A stretch of DNA of 64,000 bases from Paenibacillus_L residui (GTDB taxonomy: Bacteria > Bacillota > Bacilli > Paenibacillales > NBRC-103111): assembly GCF_042677205.1 (NCBI RefSeq), contig NZ_JBHTIU010000106.1, positions 1 through 64,000 of the forward strand, read 5' to 3'. The notes beneath the pieces were generated by a model, which was not told where the DNA came from, did no database searches, and worked only from the letters and a program-made list of their open reading frames with translations. Below are positions 45,413-53,944 of this stretch, piece after piece. Both the position numbers and the translations under genes were made by a program. Numbering within the stretch: the stretch's first letter is position 1; each line of letters opens with the position of its first letter.

Positions 45413-45904
45413 CTATAATTTCAACCGGGAAAGATCAAGCTCCATCTCTACTAGATCCAAGCCCGGGGCAAAACCATCCGGGCAAACCCGCTTTGCGACG
45501 AACCCGAAACGTTCGAAAAAGCCGCGGCTGTACTGCGACGTTTCAATGGTTACTCTGGTAAATTTCGGCTCCGCCGCGATCCTCTTCAATCGCTCGACGA
45601 GAAGCCGCCTGCCCAGCCCGCATCGATGAAGATCCCGGCGGACCATCCCCCAACAGAGAGCGGCAACGGTCCCGTCTTCTCCTATAGCGCCATAACCGCC
45701 ACTGGCGACAATCTTCCCGTTCTCATCCTCCATGACCAAATACGGCCACTTCAAATCATCCAGATCAGAAACAAAATCTTTAAGCTCCTCGGGCGCAAAA
45801 TATTTCGGTACATTGCTCTCAAACAAAGCCATACATGCTTCCCGATCTTCCTGACGGTATGGACGTACATGGTATGGTCCGCCGTGACTCGAGTGGTTCA
45901 TCTC
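45413..45904 (-). CDS. GNAT family N-acetyltransferase
   Basis: GCN5-type acyl-CoA transferase: YHVRPYRQEDREACMALF start, LVMEDENGKIVASGGYG, the acetyl-CoA-binding motif RRDLHRCGLGRRLLVERL (about residues 96-113) and TSQYSRGFFERFGFV. ATG at 45904 has GGAGAGGA upstream; the frame is open to 45985 but without a better start. Substrate unknown. Stands alone. Confidence 0.9.
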   Translation of the reverse strand, partial: EMNHSSHGGPYHVRPYRQEDREACMALFESNVPKYFAPEELKDFVSDLDDLKWPYLVMEDENGKIVASGGYGAIGEDGTVAALCWGMVRRDLHRCGLGRRLLVERLKRIAAEPKFTRVTIETSQYSRGFFERFGFVAKRVCPDGFAPGLDLVEMELDLSRLKL

Positions 45905-46067
45905 TTCCTCTCCGCTTCTTTTCATTATGCATAATGCGTTTGTTCCTCTGGCTACTATTATACATGCATGGATGTTTGCAACCAATCGTCTGGAGAGTAT
46001 TGTTGCCTATGTGTTATTTCCTATAGTTGGGCTGCTCTTTCCCGCCCTATGCGAGCGGGACGATAGA

Positions 46068-46490
46068 TCAATCCTCGATCTCCCAAGCAGGATTCCAGAC
46101 GATTTCCCATAAATGGCCATCGGGGTCCTGGAAGTGTCCCGAGTACCCGCCCCAGAAAGCGTCATGCGCGGGATCCGTAATGACAGCCCCTGCATTCCGG
46201 GCTTGTTCCATAATTCTGTCCACTTCTTCCTTGCTGCCTACATTATGGCCGATGGTCATTTCCGTCGGGCTCGGCGATCCCAGAGGGACCTTCGCCTCAT
46301 GGGCGAGATCACGGCGGTTCCAGATGGCCAGTTTGACACCGGCCTGCAAGTCGAAAAAGGCGACCGCCCCGTGTTCAAACTCTTTGCCTATGATCCCTTG
46401 GGTCGGCAGGCCCAGTCCATCCCGATAGAATTTTAATGATCTTTCCAAATCGTCCACGCCTAATGTGAGTACGGAAATTCGAGGCTTCAT
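46068..46490 (-). CDS. VOC superfamily protein (glyoxalase/bleomycin-resistance fold)
   Basis: 140-residue two-module fold: ISVLTLGVDDLERSLKFYRDGLG, EFEHGAVAFFDLQAG and the C-terminal GGYSGHFQDPDGHLWEIVWNP with the metal-ligand Glu. ATG at 46490 has AGGAGG at good spacing. Exact substrate unknown. Confidence 0.92.
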   Translation of the reverse strand: MKPRISVLTLGVDDLERSLKFYRDGLGLPTQGIIGKEFEHGAVAFFDLQAGVKLAIWNRRDLAHEAKVPLGSPSPTEMTIGHNVGSKEEVDRIMEQARNAGAVITDPAHDAFWGGYSGHFQDPDGHLWEIVWNPAWEIED

Positions 46491-46651
46491 TATTCTCCTC
46501 CTGTGTCGATGTTTAATCTTTTCAGCAAATCATCGCATATTTAGGTCCATAATCATTGTACAAAACGGACAATCGATTTAAATACTTGGCCTGGAGCTAA
46601 TCCGTAGTAATGTTTAAACTTGTTAATTACGGTCGGGATCGGCTCCCCTTC

Positions 46652-46792
46652 TCACGCGATGGCTTGGACGAGCTTATCCAGCGATTGATTCATGCCGGCA
46701 ACGGCATTGTCTGACATGGGCCCAAGCACTGTCCAGCCGTATTCAAACGTGCGGGTAATGACAAGGGCTTGCTGATTCTCTTTTGAATTCAT
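46652..46792 (-). pseudogene. AHSA1/SRPBCC family gene with internal deletion
   Basis: A 46-codon frame starts with the family N-terminus (ALVITRTFE) and jumps straight to the family C-terminus (TVLGPMSDNAVAGM then NQSLDKLVQAIA). About 90-100 central residues of the normal ~145-residue lipid-binding fold are missing. Its ATG overlaps the ArsR stop by 4 nt, the standard arrangement for ArsR-AHSA1 pairs, so the translation signals are intact although the domain is gone. The frame after the TGA stays open for 30 more codons. Confidence 0.75.
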
Positions 46793-47142
46793 TCGGGTTT
46801 CTCCTTTTCAATTTGGTTATTTGCATGTTTCTTCATTTCTTCTTTTAATACTGCATCCAAGGTATCCAGTCTTCGGCTCCAGCGCTGTCTCATCCCCTTG
46901 GACCATTCCTCGAATTGGACCATTGCTTTAGTGTTGATTCGATAGATGCGCTGCTGTGCCCGCTTTTCCACCTCTACCAAATTCGCCCCGCGAAGAATTT
47001 TCAGATGTTGGGAAATCGCCTGCGGGCTGACTTTGAATTGATCGTAAATCTCGGATGCAGATAACCCGTCATGATCAGCGAGCATCTCCAGAATCCTGCG
47101 CCGGGTCGGGTCGGCAAGTGCAGAAAATATATCGACAGGCAT
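46789..47142 (-). CDS. ArsR family transcriptional regulator
   Basis: 117-residue winged-helix repressor: FSALADPTRRRILEMLADHD, recognition region FKVSPQAISQHLKILRGANL and the wing VEVEKRAQQRIYRI. No Cys pair for metal binding is visible, consistent with the ArsR group paired with SRPBCC genes. That partner gene is gutted here. Confidence 0.93.
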   Translation of the reverse strand: MPVDIFSALADPTRRRILEMLADHDGLSASEIYDQFKVSPQAISQHLKILRGANLVEVEKRAQQRIYRINTKAMVQFEEWSKGMRQRWSRRLDTLDAVLKEEMKKHANNQIEKEKPE

Positions 47143-47252
47143 CGTTAGTCGTTTTCCTCCCTTCCGGTTATTTCTGACTTCATATTAAATCTTTTCCTTA
47201 ATAAAGTAAATACTTAAATAAAATAAACAACAACATTTCTACGGCCAAACCG

Positions 47253-48170
47253 TCAATGCTGATACAGACGCGAAATTTGAAGCACTTGGCAGCGGAATTC
47301 ATCAATAAACTCCGGCGGTGCCAGCACCCTTACATGAATCCCAAAGCTCAAAAGATGCTGTACGGCCTTCTCCCTCGAATAATAATAGGCCTTTATCAGC
47401 AAGGTTCCATCGGGATTCTCCGCAATATCGGCGGCTTCGAACTCTTCCCTGACCCTAGCCTTCGCCGCGGGGTTAAAGCATAGCATTACATCCACGCCAT
47501 CCGGCGGCTTTATGTTGCGGTCCTTATCTATATCCTCAATGGTCAAGTTGCGGCGGACGAACCTTTCAGATAAGAGCTTCAAATTGTTCATGCGGGATAA
47601 ACGAAAGACCCTGAGGGCCGAACGGATACGACAGAACCCCCATAAATACCAAGCGCTCCGCTTCAGGTACAATCCCATGGGCTCAACCGTTCGGGACGTC
47701 TCTGCTCCCCTACTATCCATGTAGTCAAATTTCACTGTATGCATCTCCCGGACAGCAAGCTGAAGAGACCGTATCTTCTCCTTGACATCCGCATTCGAAG
47801 AGTGCCGGAAATCGAGGCTGAATGAGGCAGAGGTTGTGAAATCCTCCGGGATCAAAGCCCCGATTCTTTCAAGCAGCTCGGTCAGCTCGGAGTTATCCGT
47901 TGCCGATTGAATGCCTCGCAACGAAGTATAGATCGCAACTAAATGTTCCAGCGTCAATACTTGTTTATCTATCCGGTAGCCCGGCATAATTTCATACCCT
48001 CCGTCCGGACCGGGATAGGAAGCAACAGGAATTCCAGCCTGATTAATCGCGTCGATATCCCGGTAGACAGTCCTTAAGGATACCTCGAACCTGTCCGCCA
48101 ACTCGGCGGCAGTCACTCTTTTATTACTGAGCAGACACATTGTAATAGCAAGTAATCGATCCAGCTTCAA
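47253..48170 (-). CDS. HTH-WYL domain transcriptional regulator (YafY-like)
   Basis: An N-terminal DeoR-type helix-turn-helix (VTAAELADRFEVSLRTVYRD, residues 19-38) is followed by a WYL ligand-sensing domain (AWYLWGFCRIRSALRVFRLSRM) and a C-terminal WCX extension. The start is TTG at 48170 with GGGGGG 7 nt upstream. It may control the decayed UvrA-like gene upstream or a distant gene. Confidence 0.92.
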   Translation of the reverse strand: MKLDRLLAITMCLLSNKRVTAAELADRFEVSLRTVYRDIDAINQAGIPVASYPGPDGGYEIMPGYRIDKQVLTLEHLVAIYTSLRGIQSATDNSELTELLERIGALIPEDFTTSASFSLDFRHSSNADVKEKIRSLQLAVREMHTVKFDYMDSRGAETSRTVEPMGLYLKRSAWYLWGFCRIRSALRVFRLSRMNNLKLLSERFVRRNLTIEDIDKDRNIKPPDGVDVMLCFNPAAKARVREEFEAADIAENPDGTLLIKAYYYSREKAVQHLLSFGIHVRVLAPPEFIDEFRCQVLQISRLYQH

Positions 48171-48355
48171 GCAAAATCCCCCCTATCCCGATTATATCGG
48201 CAACAGACCAAAAGCACGAGCGGCCCCCCAGCCTTCCGCAACGCTCCAGACTCCCGGCGCGCGGTGTTTGGCGTCGCATGACGGTGGTCAACCACTTAGC
48301 CATCATCCCAGCAACGGCTGACACCCAAGTGTACTTCATCCATCTTGAGCATTCT

Positions 48356-49779
48356 TCATTTTCCTATATACATACCTGTTAACGATCCCTGAGCGTCAGA
48401 TAGCTGCCTTGGCGTTCCTGCAAAAATAACCTGTCCGCCTTTATGACCGCCTTCCGGTCCAAGGTCGATCACCCAGTCCGCCTGTCTGATGATATCCAGG
48501 TTGTGTTCAATAACAATGACCGTACTGCCATTATCCACAAGTCGGTTTAGAATGGTCAACAAATGATCCACATCCGATAGATGAAGTCCCGTTGTCGGCT
48601 CGTCCATGACATAGATTTTTCCTTTCCTGTGCAATTCGCCCGCCAGCTTAATACGCTGGCATTCCCCTCCGGACAGCGTGCTTAACGGTTGGCCGAGTGT
48701 CAAATAATGCAAACCAACATCATCTATAGCCTGCAGCTGGCGTCGTATCTCTTCTTTATCAAAAAATTCAAGCGCCTCTCACGGTTCAAGGTGAGATAAT
48801 CCAGCCCTATGTCGATCAGATGCTGGAGCCGCTCCGCCAAAGCGGATACGAGCGGGGCCGCGATCGGATCTTTGATACGGTTTATCACTTTATGAAGCTC
48901 GCTTATCTCCATCGCAGAGCATTCCGCTATGTTAAGTCCGTTGATGGTGCAGCTTAAAGACGCCTGATTAAGACGGGCGCCCTTGCACTCCGGACACGCG
49001 ACAAGGGTAATGAAGCGGTTCACCTTGCTTCGGGTACTCTCGGACAATTCGCTGCTGTCTCTTTGAATATACAGACGGTTGAATTTGTGGACGACTCCTT
49101 CATAATCAGACTGGATCGGTCCTCCCTTGGACGGAAGCTTTATTTTTTTGCCTTTGCCGTACAGCAGCAGCTCCCGCTCCTGCTCCGTATAGTCCGCAAG
49201 CTTCTTGTCATTATCGAATAAACCTGACAAGGTATATGTTTTTAAATACCACGACCCTACGGAAAACACGGGAAATAATATCGCTCCTTCATTTAATGAC
49301 TTCGATGGATCAAAGAGTTTGCGAACATCGAGCTCCACCTTTTTGCCGAGGCCTTGACATCCCGGACACATGCCTGCCGGATCGTTAAAGGAGAAGACGT
49401 GGGAGTACCCGACGAATGGCTTGCCTACGCGCGAGTAAAGCAGGCGGAACATCGAATAAATATCGGTAATAGTGCCCAATGTCGAACGAGAGTTGCCCCC
49501 CAGACGTCTCTGATCAATAACGATGGCGGTGGACAGATTTTCTATCGAATCCATATCAGGCCGGCTGTGTTTAGGTAGACGATTTCGGATAAACGCCGTG
49601 AATGTTTCATTTAACAGCCGCTGTGCTTCCGCACTTATCGTATCGAAAACGATCGATGATTTACCCGATCCCGACACTCCGGTAAAAACCGTTATTTTCC
49701 GTTTGGGGATTCGAAGCGATACATTTTTCAAGTTATTTTCCCTGGCTCCCCGTATGACAATGTACTCCTGCTGTGACAT
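48356..49779 (-). pseudogene. UvrA-like excinuclease (short drug-resistance type) with internal deletion and frameshift
   Basis: The 5' part (48724-49779) encodes the UvrA start: Walker A GVSGSGKSSIVFDT, the zinc-site CPGCQGLGKK and CPECKGARLN, up to DYLTLNRE. Normally LSGGE and a second ATPase domain follow. Here the sequence jumps to late UvrA sequence in another frame (ALEFFDKEEIRRQLQ, then VGLHYLTLGQPLSTLSGGEC, then DEPTTGLH). Compared with ~750-residue relatives, roughly 250 residues are lost, including the first signature motif and the second Walker A. The two parts (351 and ~118 residues) cannot form a working ATPase. Confidence 0.85.
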
Positions 49780-49906
49780 GGAACTCCCCCATTCGCTTTT
49801 TATCTAAAAGTATAAACCTACGACCCTGACATCCGTTTGTCAGGAATTTGCGGGACAAATTTTATTTTTGCAAAAATTATGCCCGTCCTTTGATGCCCAT
49901 AAATAA

Positions 49907-49963
49907 AAGCCCCCTTACAATCACATGGAGAGAAGCTTCTCAATGAGAATGTCCAGGAGGCTT
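49907..49963 (-). terminator. Probable terminator of the TetR-DUF2269-DoxX operon
   Basis: On the minus strand AAGCCTCCT pairs with AGGGGGCTT (one G-T pair), enclosing a smaller palindrome (GAGAAGCTTCTC), followed by TTATTTAT. It starts 39 nt after the DoxX stop. Confidence 0.65.
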
Positions 49964-50001
49964 ATAGCCGATTGCCTATGATATTGTTCTAACCCTGCCT
50001 G

Positions 50002-50460
50002 TCATCCAAGCTCTGGACCGAACATCGGTGATGACAGCAGGACCGCCGCTATGAAAACAATCTGCAGCACAATACGGAAAGACAGCTTTGGCACAGGCTT
50101 GCCGCCGATCGTCAATTTTTCCCGGGCGGCATATACGTTGGCGGGAAACATGGCAAGAAGCAGCACGGTCAAGCACACAGATGCAGCAAACGAGAAAGCC
50201 GGCAGCAGCAGGCCGATAGCCCCTGCAATTTCCAGACAACCGGTCACGGTCACAATCCATTCTCTTTTTGGAAAAAAAGGCGGGACCATCCGTATCAGAT
50301 CAGGACGCCTCTTGCCCCAATGGGCGGAGGCGGCAAGCAGCAGCATGACCACTACAGCCGCCCGCAGGGAAGAATGCCAACCGTCGAAATAAGGCCAGCC
50401 AAGCAAGCCGATGCCCCGAAAGAGCACAAAGGATGAAAGCAGAGCGATAAACGGAGCCAT
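50002..50460 (-). CDS. DoxX-like membrane protein
   Basis: 152 residues with four membrane segments, and the DoxX/SURF4-like pattern AASAHWGKRRPDLIRMVPPF then TGCLEIAGAIGLLLP and MFPANVYAA. The family includes quinone-linked and redox-stress membrane proteins, but many members are uncharacterised. ATG at 50460 has GGGGAGG. Last gene of the TetR operon. Confidence 0.85.
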   Translation of the reverse strand: MAPFIALLSSFVLFRGIGLLGWPYFDGWHSSLRAAVVVMLLLAASAHWGKRRPDLIRMVPPFFPKREWIVTVTGCLEIAGAIGLLLPAFSFAASVCLTVLLLAMFPANVYAAREKLTIGGKPVPKLSFRIVLQIVFIAAVLLSSPMFGPELG

Positions 50461-50478
50461 TGTTATCCCTCCCCGGAT

Positions 50479-50939
50479 TTAGAAGCTTTTTGCAATCATC
50501 AGATAAAGAATAACAACCGGCAGCAGAGTGGCGATGGTGCCGAAGACAGCCCACCAACGGGAAGCTCGGGCGTACTCCTCCGTGATGTACCCGCGATCCA
50601 CACATGCGGCGCTATAACGGATCATGGCCCGCTGCAGGGGAAGGAGCACCGCCAGCCAGACTACGCCGGTAACCGCAAACAAGATCAACGACGCCATTAG
50701 CCAATTAAATCCCTGAGCGAGCATTTCCGTCTGAACAGCCATAACAATCCCCGATAGAATGATCAGGACGAGTCCCGGCAGAGTGAACACAAAATCGGCA
50801 AGCATGACGTTTTTGACCGCAGAGTGAATGACGACCGGATTTTTGTGCAGGTCCGCGCGAATTTCCAGAACGCCGCCGTAACGATATTTCCGACAAATAA
50901 TACGACACCGGCCAAATGCAGTAACAGCCATAAATGCAT
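50479..50939 (-). pseudogene. DUF2269-type membrane protein gene with a 1-nt frameshift near the 5' end
   Basis: The true N-terminus reads MHLWLLLHLAGVVLFVGN then IVTAAFWK from ATG 50939 (AAAGGA 9 nt upstream). After the TGGAAAT at 50861-50867 that frame becomes non-coding, and the family sequence continues in the next frame (RADLHKNPVVIHSAVKN, FVFTLPGLVLIILSG). Adding one A to the AAA run restores a continuous DUF2269 protein with four membrane segments. The defect is therefore a 1-nt deletion in a short homopolymer, either real or a sequencing error. Tightly packed between the TetR and DoxX genes. Confidence 0.75.
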
Positions 50940-50965
50940 AGCGCATTTTCCTTTCTATGAAGCTA

Positions 50966-51556
50966 TTATTTTTTCAACAGATGGGCCATGAACGCCGATA
51001 AATCCCCGGCAGCGAATGAAACGGGGAGCGCTGGCAGCGAAGCCCGAACGCGCAGACCGAAAGCGAGCAGAACGAACAATTCCGCCGTCTTGTCCGGATC
51101 GACCGACTCCTGTATCACACCGTGCTGTTGGCCGATCATAATCCATTGTTTGGACAGATGCACCGATCTCTCATAGAAGCTCCGGAGCACTTCCGCGACG
51201 GCGGGTTCATCCTCCCTGCCCAGCAAATACACGAGAACCTTATTGGTTACCTCCTCTGCATCCTCCAAGCCGGCCAGATTGTTCGAGATGATTTGCATCG
51301 GTCCGTCGAACGTTCTTCCGCCCTTCTCAACTTCGCTCATAAAATGTTCGTGGATCTCCTCCAGCCGTTCCTGCAGCACCCAGGCAAAAATTTCATCCTT
51401 GCTCTTCACATAATGGAAGATGGCCCCCTTGGACAACTGCGATTGATCCATAATATCCTTCATCGTTATAGCGTGGCAGCTTTTCTCCCTAAGCAATTGT
51501 TTTGTCGCATCCAGTAATTGCCGGATGGTTTGTTTCCTGCGATCCTCATTCTTCAT
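50966..51556 (-). CDS. TetR family transcriptional regulator
   Basis: 196 residues: N-terminal helix-turn-helix (ITMKDIMDQSQLSKGAIFHY then VKSKDEIFAWVL, about residues 26-60) and a helical effector domain. ATG at 51556 has GGAGG 7 nt upstream; earlier in-frame starts do not. A perfect 17-bp palindrome lies 39 nt upstream, so autorepression of the TetR-DUF2269-DoxX operon is likely. Confidence 0.93.
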   Translation of the reverse strand: MKNEDRRKQTIRQLLDATKQLLREKSCHAITMKDIMDQSQLSKGAIFHYVKSKDEIFAWVLQERLEEIHEHFMSEVEKGGRTFDGPMQIISNNLAGLEDAEEVTNKVLVYLLGREDEPAVAEVLRSFYERSVHLSKQWIMIGQQHGVIQESVDPDKTAELFVLLAFGLRVRASLPALPVSFAAGDLSAFMAHLLKK

Positions 51557-51594
51557 AATCATTCCTCCAGACATTTTACATACTCTAATTATAA

Positions 51595-51611
51595 AAACCG
51601 ACCGTCGGTTT
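51595..51611. promoter_or_regulatory. 17-bp perfect palindrome, probable TetR operator
   Basis: AAACCGACCGTCGGTTT (8-1-8) lies 39 nt upstream of the TetR start, in the expected promoter region. Confidence 0.75.
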
Positions 51612-51717
51612 GTAAATAGGTATGGCAAATATTTTTCAACAAAATAGCCCATGGGCAAAATAAGGTCTCTCATGTCCGCAACATTTGTCCAATATGCCGG
51701 GCGGGCTTATTTTTTGC

Positions 51718-51763
51718 TTGCATATCATTTTTTATTTTGCTATGATGACTGACGAACGTTCGT
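51718..51763 (+). promoter_or_regulatory. Promoter with overlapping operator for the TetR-MFS operon
   Basis: TTGCAT (51718-51723), 17-nt spacer, TATGAT (51741-51746). The perfect 12-bp palindrome ACGAACGTTCGT (51752-51763) covers the expected start site, a classic position for TetR-type repression. Confidence 0.7.
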
Positions 51764-51780
51764 TAATTGAGGTGATAGGG

Positions 51781-52362
51781 TTGAAAAGCAATGAAATTAA
51801 AGAAGCCGCGTTAAAATATTTCACCATCCATGGCTATGAAGGAGCCTCCCTGTCTCAAATCGCTGAAGAAGTCGGCATGAAGAAGCAATCCATTTACGCC
51901 CATTTCAAAGGGAAGGATGATCTTTTCCTGCAGGTTTTACGTGATGCGAAAGAGACGGAGCTGTCTTCCAAGTTAGAATATTTTCGTAATATGGATTCCC
52001 GCCATCCTGAACAGAATTTATATGGTTTTCTGCAGCTGGTCATAGATCTTTTCCAAAAAAATGAGCAGTTAACGTTTTGGCTGCGGATGTCCTTCTTCCC
52101 GCCGGCTCATCTGGCTCAAGCTATCGAGAAGGAAGTGATTGATCTCGAGGAGAAGGTACAGGCGGTACTGGAGAGCAAATTCCGGGATTGGATCGATGCC
52201 GATGCCATTGTCGGAGAGGCAGCGAAAACACCGACCCTCGCCTTCTTGGGAGTCGTCGATTCCATAATGATTGAGTTAGTATACGGCAATGATAAGAGAA
52301 GGCTGAAAGAAAAGCTGGAAGCCTCCTGGACGGTATTCTGGAGAGGAATTTCGCATCATTGA
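51781..52362 (+). CDS. TetR family transcriptional regulator
   Basis: 193 residues with helix-turn-helix ASLSQIAEEVGMKKQSIYAH then FKGKDDLF (about residues 24-52). The start is TTG at 51781 with GAGGTGA 5 nt upstream; the frame extends upstream through the operator, so earlier starts are unlikely. It precedes a NorA-like MFS gene by 26 nt and probably represses it. Confidence 0.93.
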   Translation: MKSNEIKEAALKYFTIHGYEGASLSQIAEEVGMKKQSIYAHFKGKDDLFLQVLRDAKETELSSKLEYFRNMDSRHPEQNLYGFLQLVIDLFQKNEQLTFWLRMSFFPPAHLAQAIEKEVIDLEEKVQAVLESKFRDWIDADAIVGEAAKTPTLAFLGVVDSIMIELVYGNDKRRLKEKLEASWTVFWRGISHH

Positions 52363-52388
52363 TACTTAGAGAAAGAAAGTGTTGATCC

Positions 52389-53591
52389 ATGAAAAAAACA
52401 ATAAAAGAACAAAAAATGGTATTAGTCATACTTCTGAGCAATATATTCATAGCATTTCTGGGCATCGGCCTCGTCATCCCCGTCATGCCGTCTTTTATGA
52501 ATATCATGCATTTGTCGGGAAAGACGATGGGCTATCTTGTAGCGATCTTCGCGGTGGCACAGCTTCTGACATCTCCGTTCGCAGGACGATGGGTTGACCG
52601 TTATGGCAGGAAGAAAATCATCACCATCGGCCTGCTCCTTTTCAGCGTTTCGGAACTTATCTTCGGTTTGGCTACGGAGGTATTGTGGCTTTACCTGTCC
52701 AGGATTTTGGGAGGAATCAGCGCCGCCTTTATTATGCCCGGGGTTACTGCATACGTGGCAGACATTACGTCTCTCGAGGAGAGACCCAAAGCGATGGGTT
52801 ACGTTTCCGCGGCGATCAGCACCGGCTTTATTATAGGGCCGGGCGTCGGTGGCTTTATCGCCGAATATGGCGTTCGCATGCCTTTCTTCTTTGCGGCGGC
52901 GATTGCCTTCATAGCCTGTATCTCATCTATTTTTATCCTAAAGGAGCAGCTTACCAAGGAACAGCTTAAGGAAATCTCTGCGGCTGCAAAGCATACTAGC
53001 TTTATTACAGATTTAAGAAAATCGCTTAATCCGCTTTACATTATTGCCTTTATCATCGTGTTTGTTCTTGCTTTCGGATTATCGGCCTATGAAACGGTTT
53101 TTAGCCTCTTTTCCGATCATAAATTCGGCTTTACGCCCAAGGACATAGCCACCATTATTACGATAAGCTCCATCTTCGGCGTTGTTGTGCAAATCTTCAT
53201 GTTTGGAAAAATGGTCGATATTCTCGGTGAGAAGAAGCTGATCCAATTATGTTTGATTTCTGGCGCCATAATGGCGGTCGTATCTACCGTAATCTCGAAC
53301 TTTTGGGTCGTGCTGGCCGTAACCTGCTTCATCTTCCTCGCCTTTGACCTGCTTCGTCCGGCATTGACAACCTCCCTATCCAGGTCTGCCGGCAAAGAGC
53401 AAGGATTTGTGGCGGGAATGAACTCCACCTATACGAGCCTGGGTAATATCGTCGGGCCTGCGGTCGCTGGAATATTATTTGACTTAAACATCCATTATCC
53501 TTATCTTTTCGCTGCTGTCATTATGGCCATCGGACTCGGGATTACAATGATGTGGAAGGAGAATCCGATGGGAGAAAGCTTGCAGGAATAA
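52389..53591 (+). CDS. MFS multidrug efflux transporter, NorA/Bmr type
   Basis: 400 residues, 12 membrane segments. The N-terminus (FLGIGLVIPVMPSFM), motif A GRWVDRYGRKK, RILGGISAAFIMPGVTAYVAD and motif C GFIIGPGVGGFIAE all follow the NorA/Bmr/Blt pattern of proton-driven drug exporters in Gram-positive bacteria. RBS weak (GAAAGTG). Cotranscribed with the TetR gene; a strong terminator follows. Confidence 0.93.
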   Translation: MKKTIKEQKMVLVILLSNIFIAFLGIGLVIPVMPSFMNIMHLSGKTMGYLVAIFAVAQLLTSPFAGRWVDRYGRKKIITIGLLLFSVSELIFGLATEVLWLYLSRILGGISAAFIMPGVTAYVADITSLEERPKAMGYVSAAISTGFIIGPGVGGFIAEYGVRMPFFFAAAIAFIACISSIFILKEQLTKEQLKEISAAAKHTSFITDLRKSLNPLYIIAFIIVFVLAFGLSAYETVFSLFSDHKFGFTPKDIATIITISSIFGVVVQIFMFGKMVDILGEKKLIQLCLISGAIMAVVSTVISNFWVVLAVTCFIFLAFDLLRPALTTSLSRSAGKEQGFVAGMNSTYTSLGNIVGPAVAGILFDLNIHYPYLFAAVIMAIGLGITMMWKENPMGESLQE

Positions 53592-53606
53592 TCGGAAGAG
53601 CCTTGG

Positions 53607-53645
53607 GCGCCGAAGGAACCAACCCGGTTCCTTCGGCGCTTTTCC
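53607..53645 (+). terminator. Intrinsic terminator of the TetR-MFS operon
   Basis: A perfect 14-bp stem (GCGCCGAAGGAACC and its complement) around a 5-nt loop, followed by TTTTCC, 15 nt after the MFS stop. Confidence 0.9.
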
Positions 53646-53809
53646 GCTTTTGCGAAGGCCCGGACCCTGTTTGACTACACCGGAAAGCAGCGCCCTCACG
53701 GAGGCTTCATCGGCTATTTATAAGTCTGGTCTTGACCGAAATGTTAAAAAGGGGTAAAAAGAAGGGAGTGAAGAAAGTTTTCCCAGAAAAAGGAGCATGT
53801 AGGAGAAGA

Positions 53810-53944
53810 ATGAAGGTCGCCCACATTCTCGGTTTGCTTCATATCGAACCGGTTGGGCATTTTCAGGTCTTACGCACAAGGTACAAGGTACCCTGTGACG
53901 AACAGACGGCCTTTCTGACCCTCATGACAATCTATGAACCTTAA
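53810..53944 (+). CDS. Possible leader ORF overlapping the second MFS gene
   Basis: A 44-codon frame with AGGAG 4 nt before its ATG ends at TAA 53944, 11 nt inside the following MFS gene. The MFS start has no visible RBS of its own, so its translation probably depends on ribosomes finishing this frame. The peptide has no recognised family. It could be a true leader peptide or a chance frame. Confidence 0.4.
   Translation: MKVAHILGLLHIEPVGHFQVLRTRYKVPCDEQTAFLTLMTIYEP

Noticed and set aside
53732..53944. Full 70-codon frame upstream of the second MFS gene
   Set aside because: The first 26 codons have no RBS and are Lys-rich spacer; only the part from ATG 53810 has an RBS and was kept as a possible leader.
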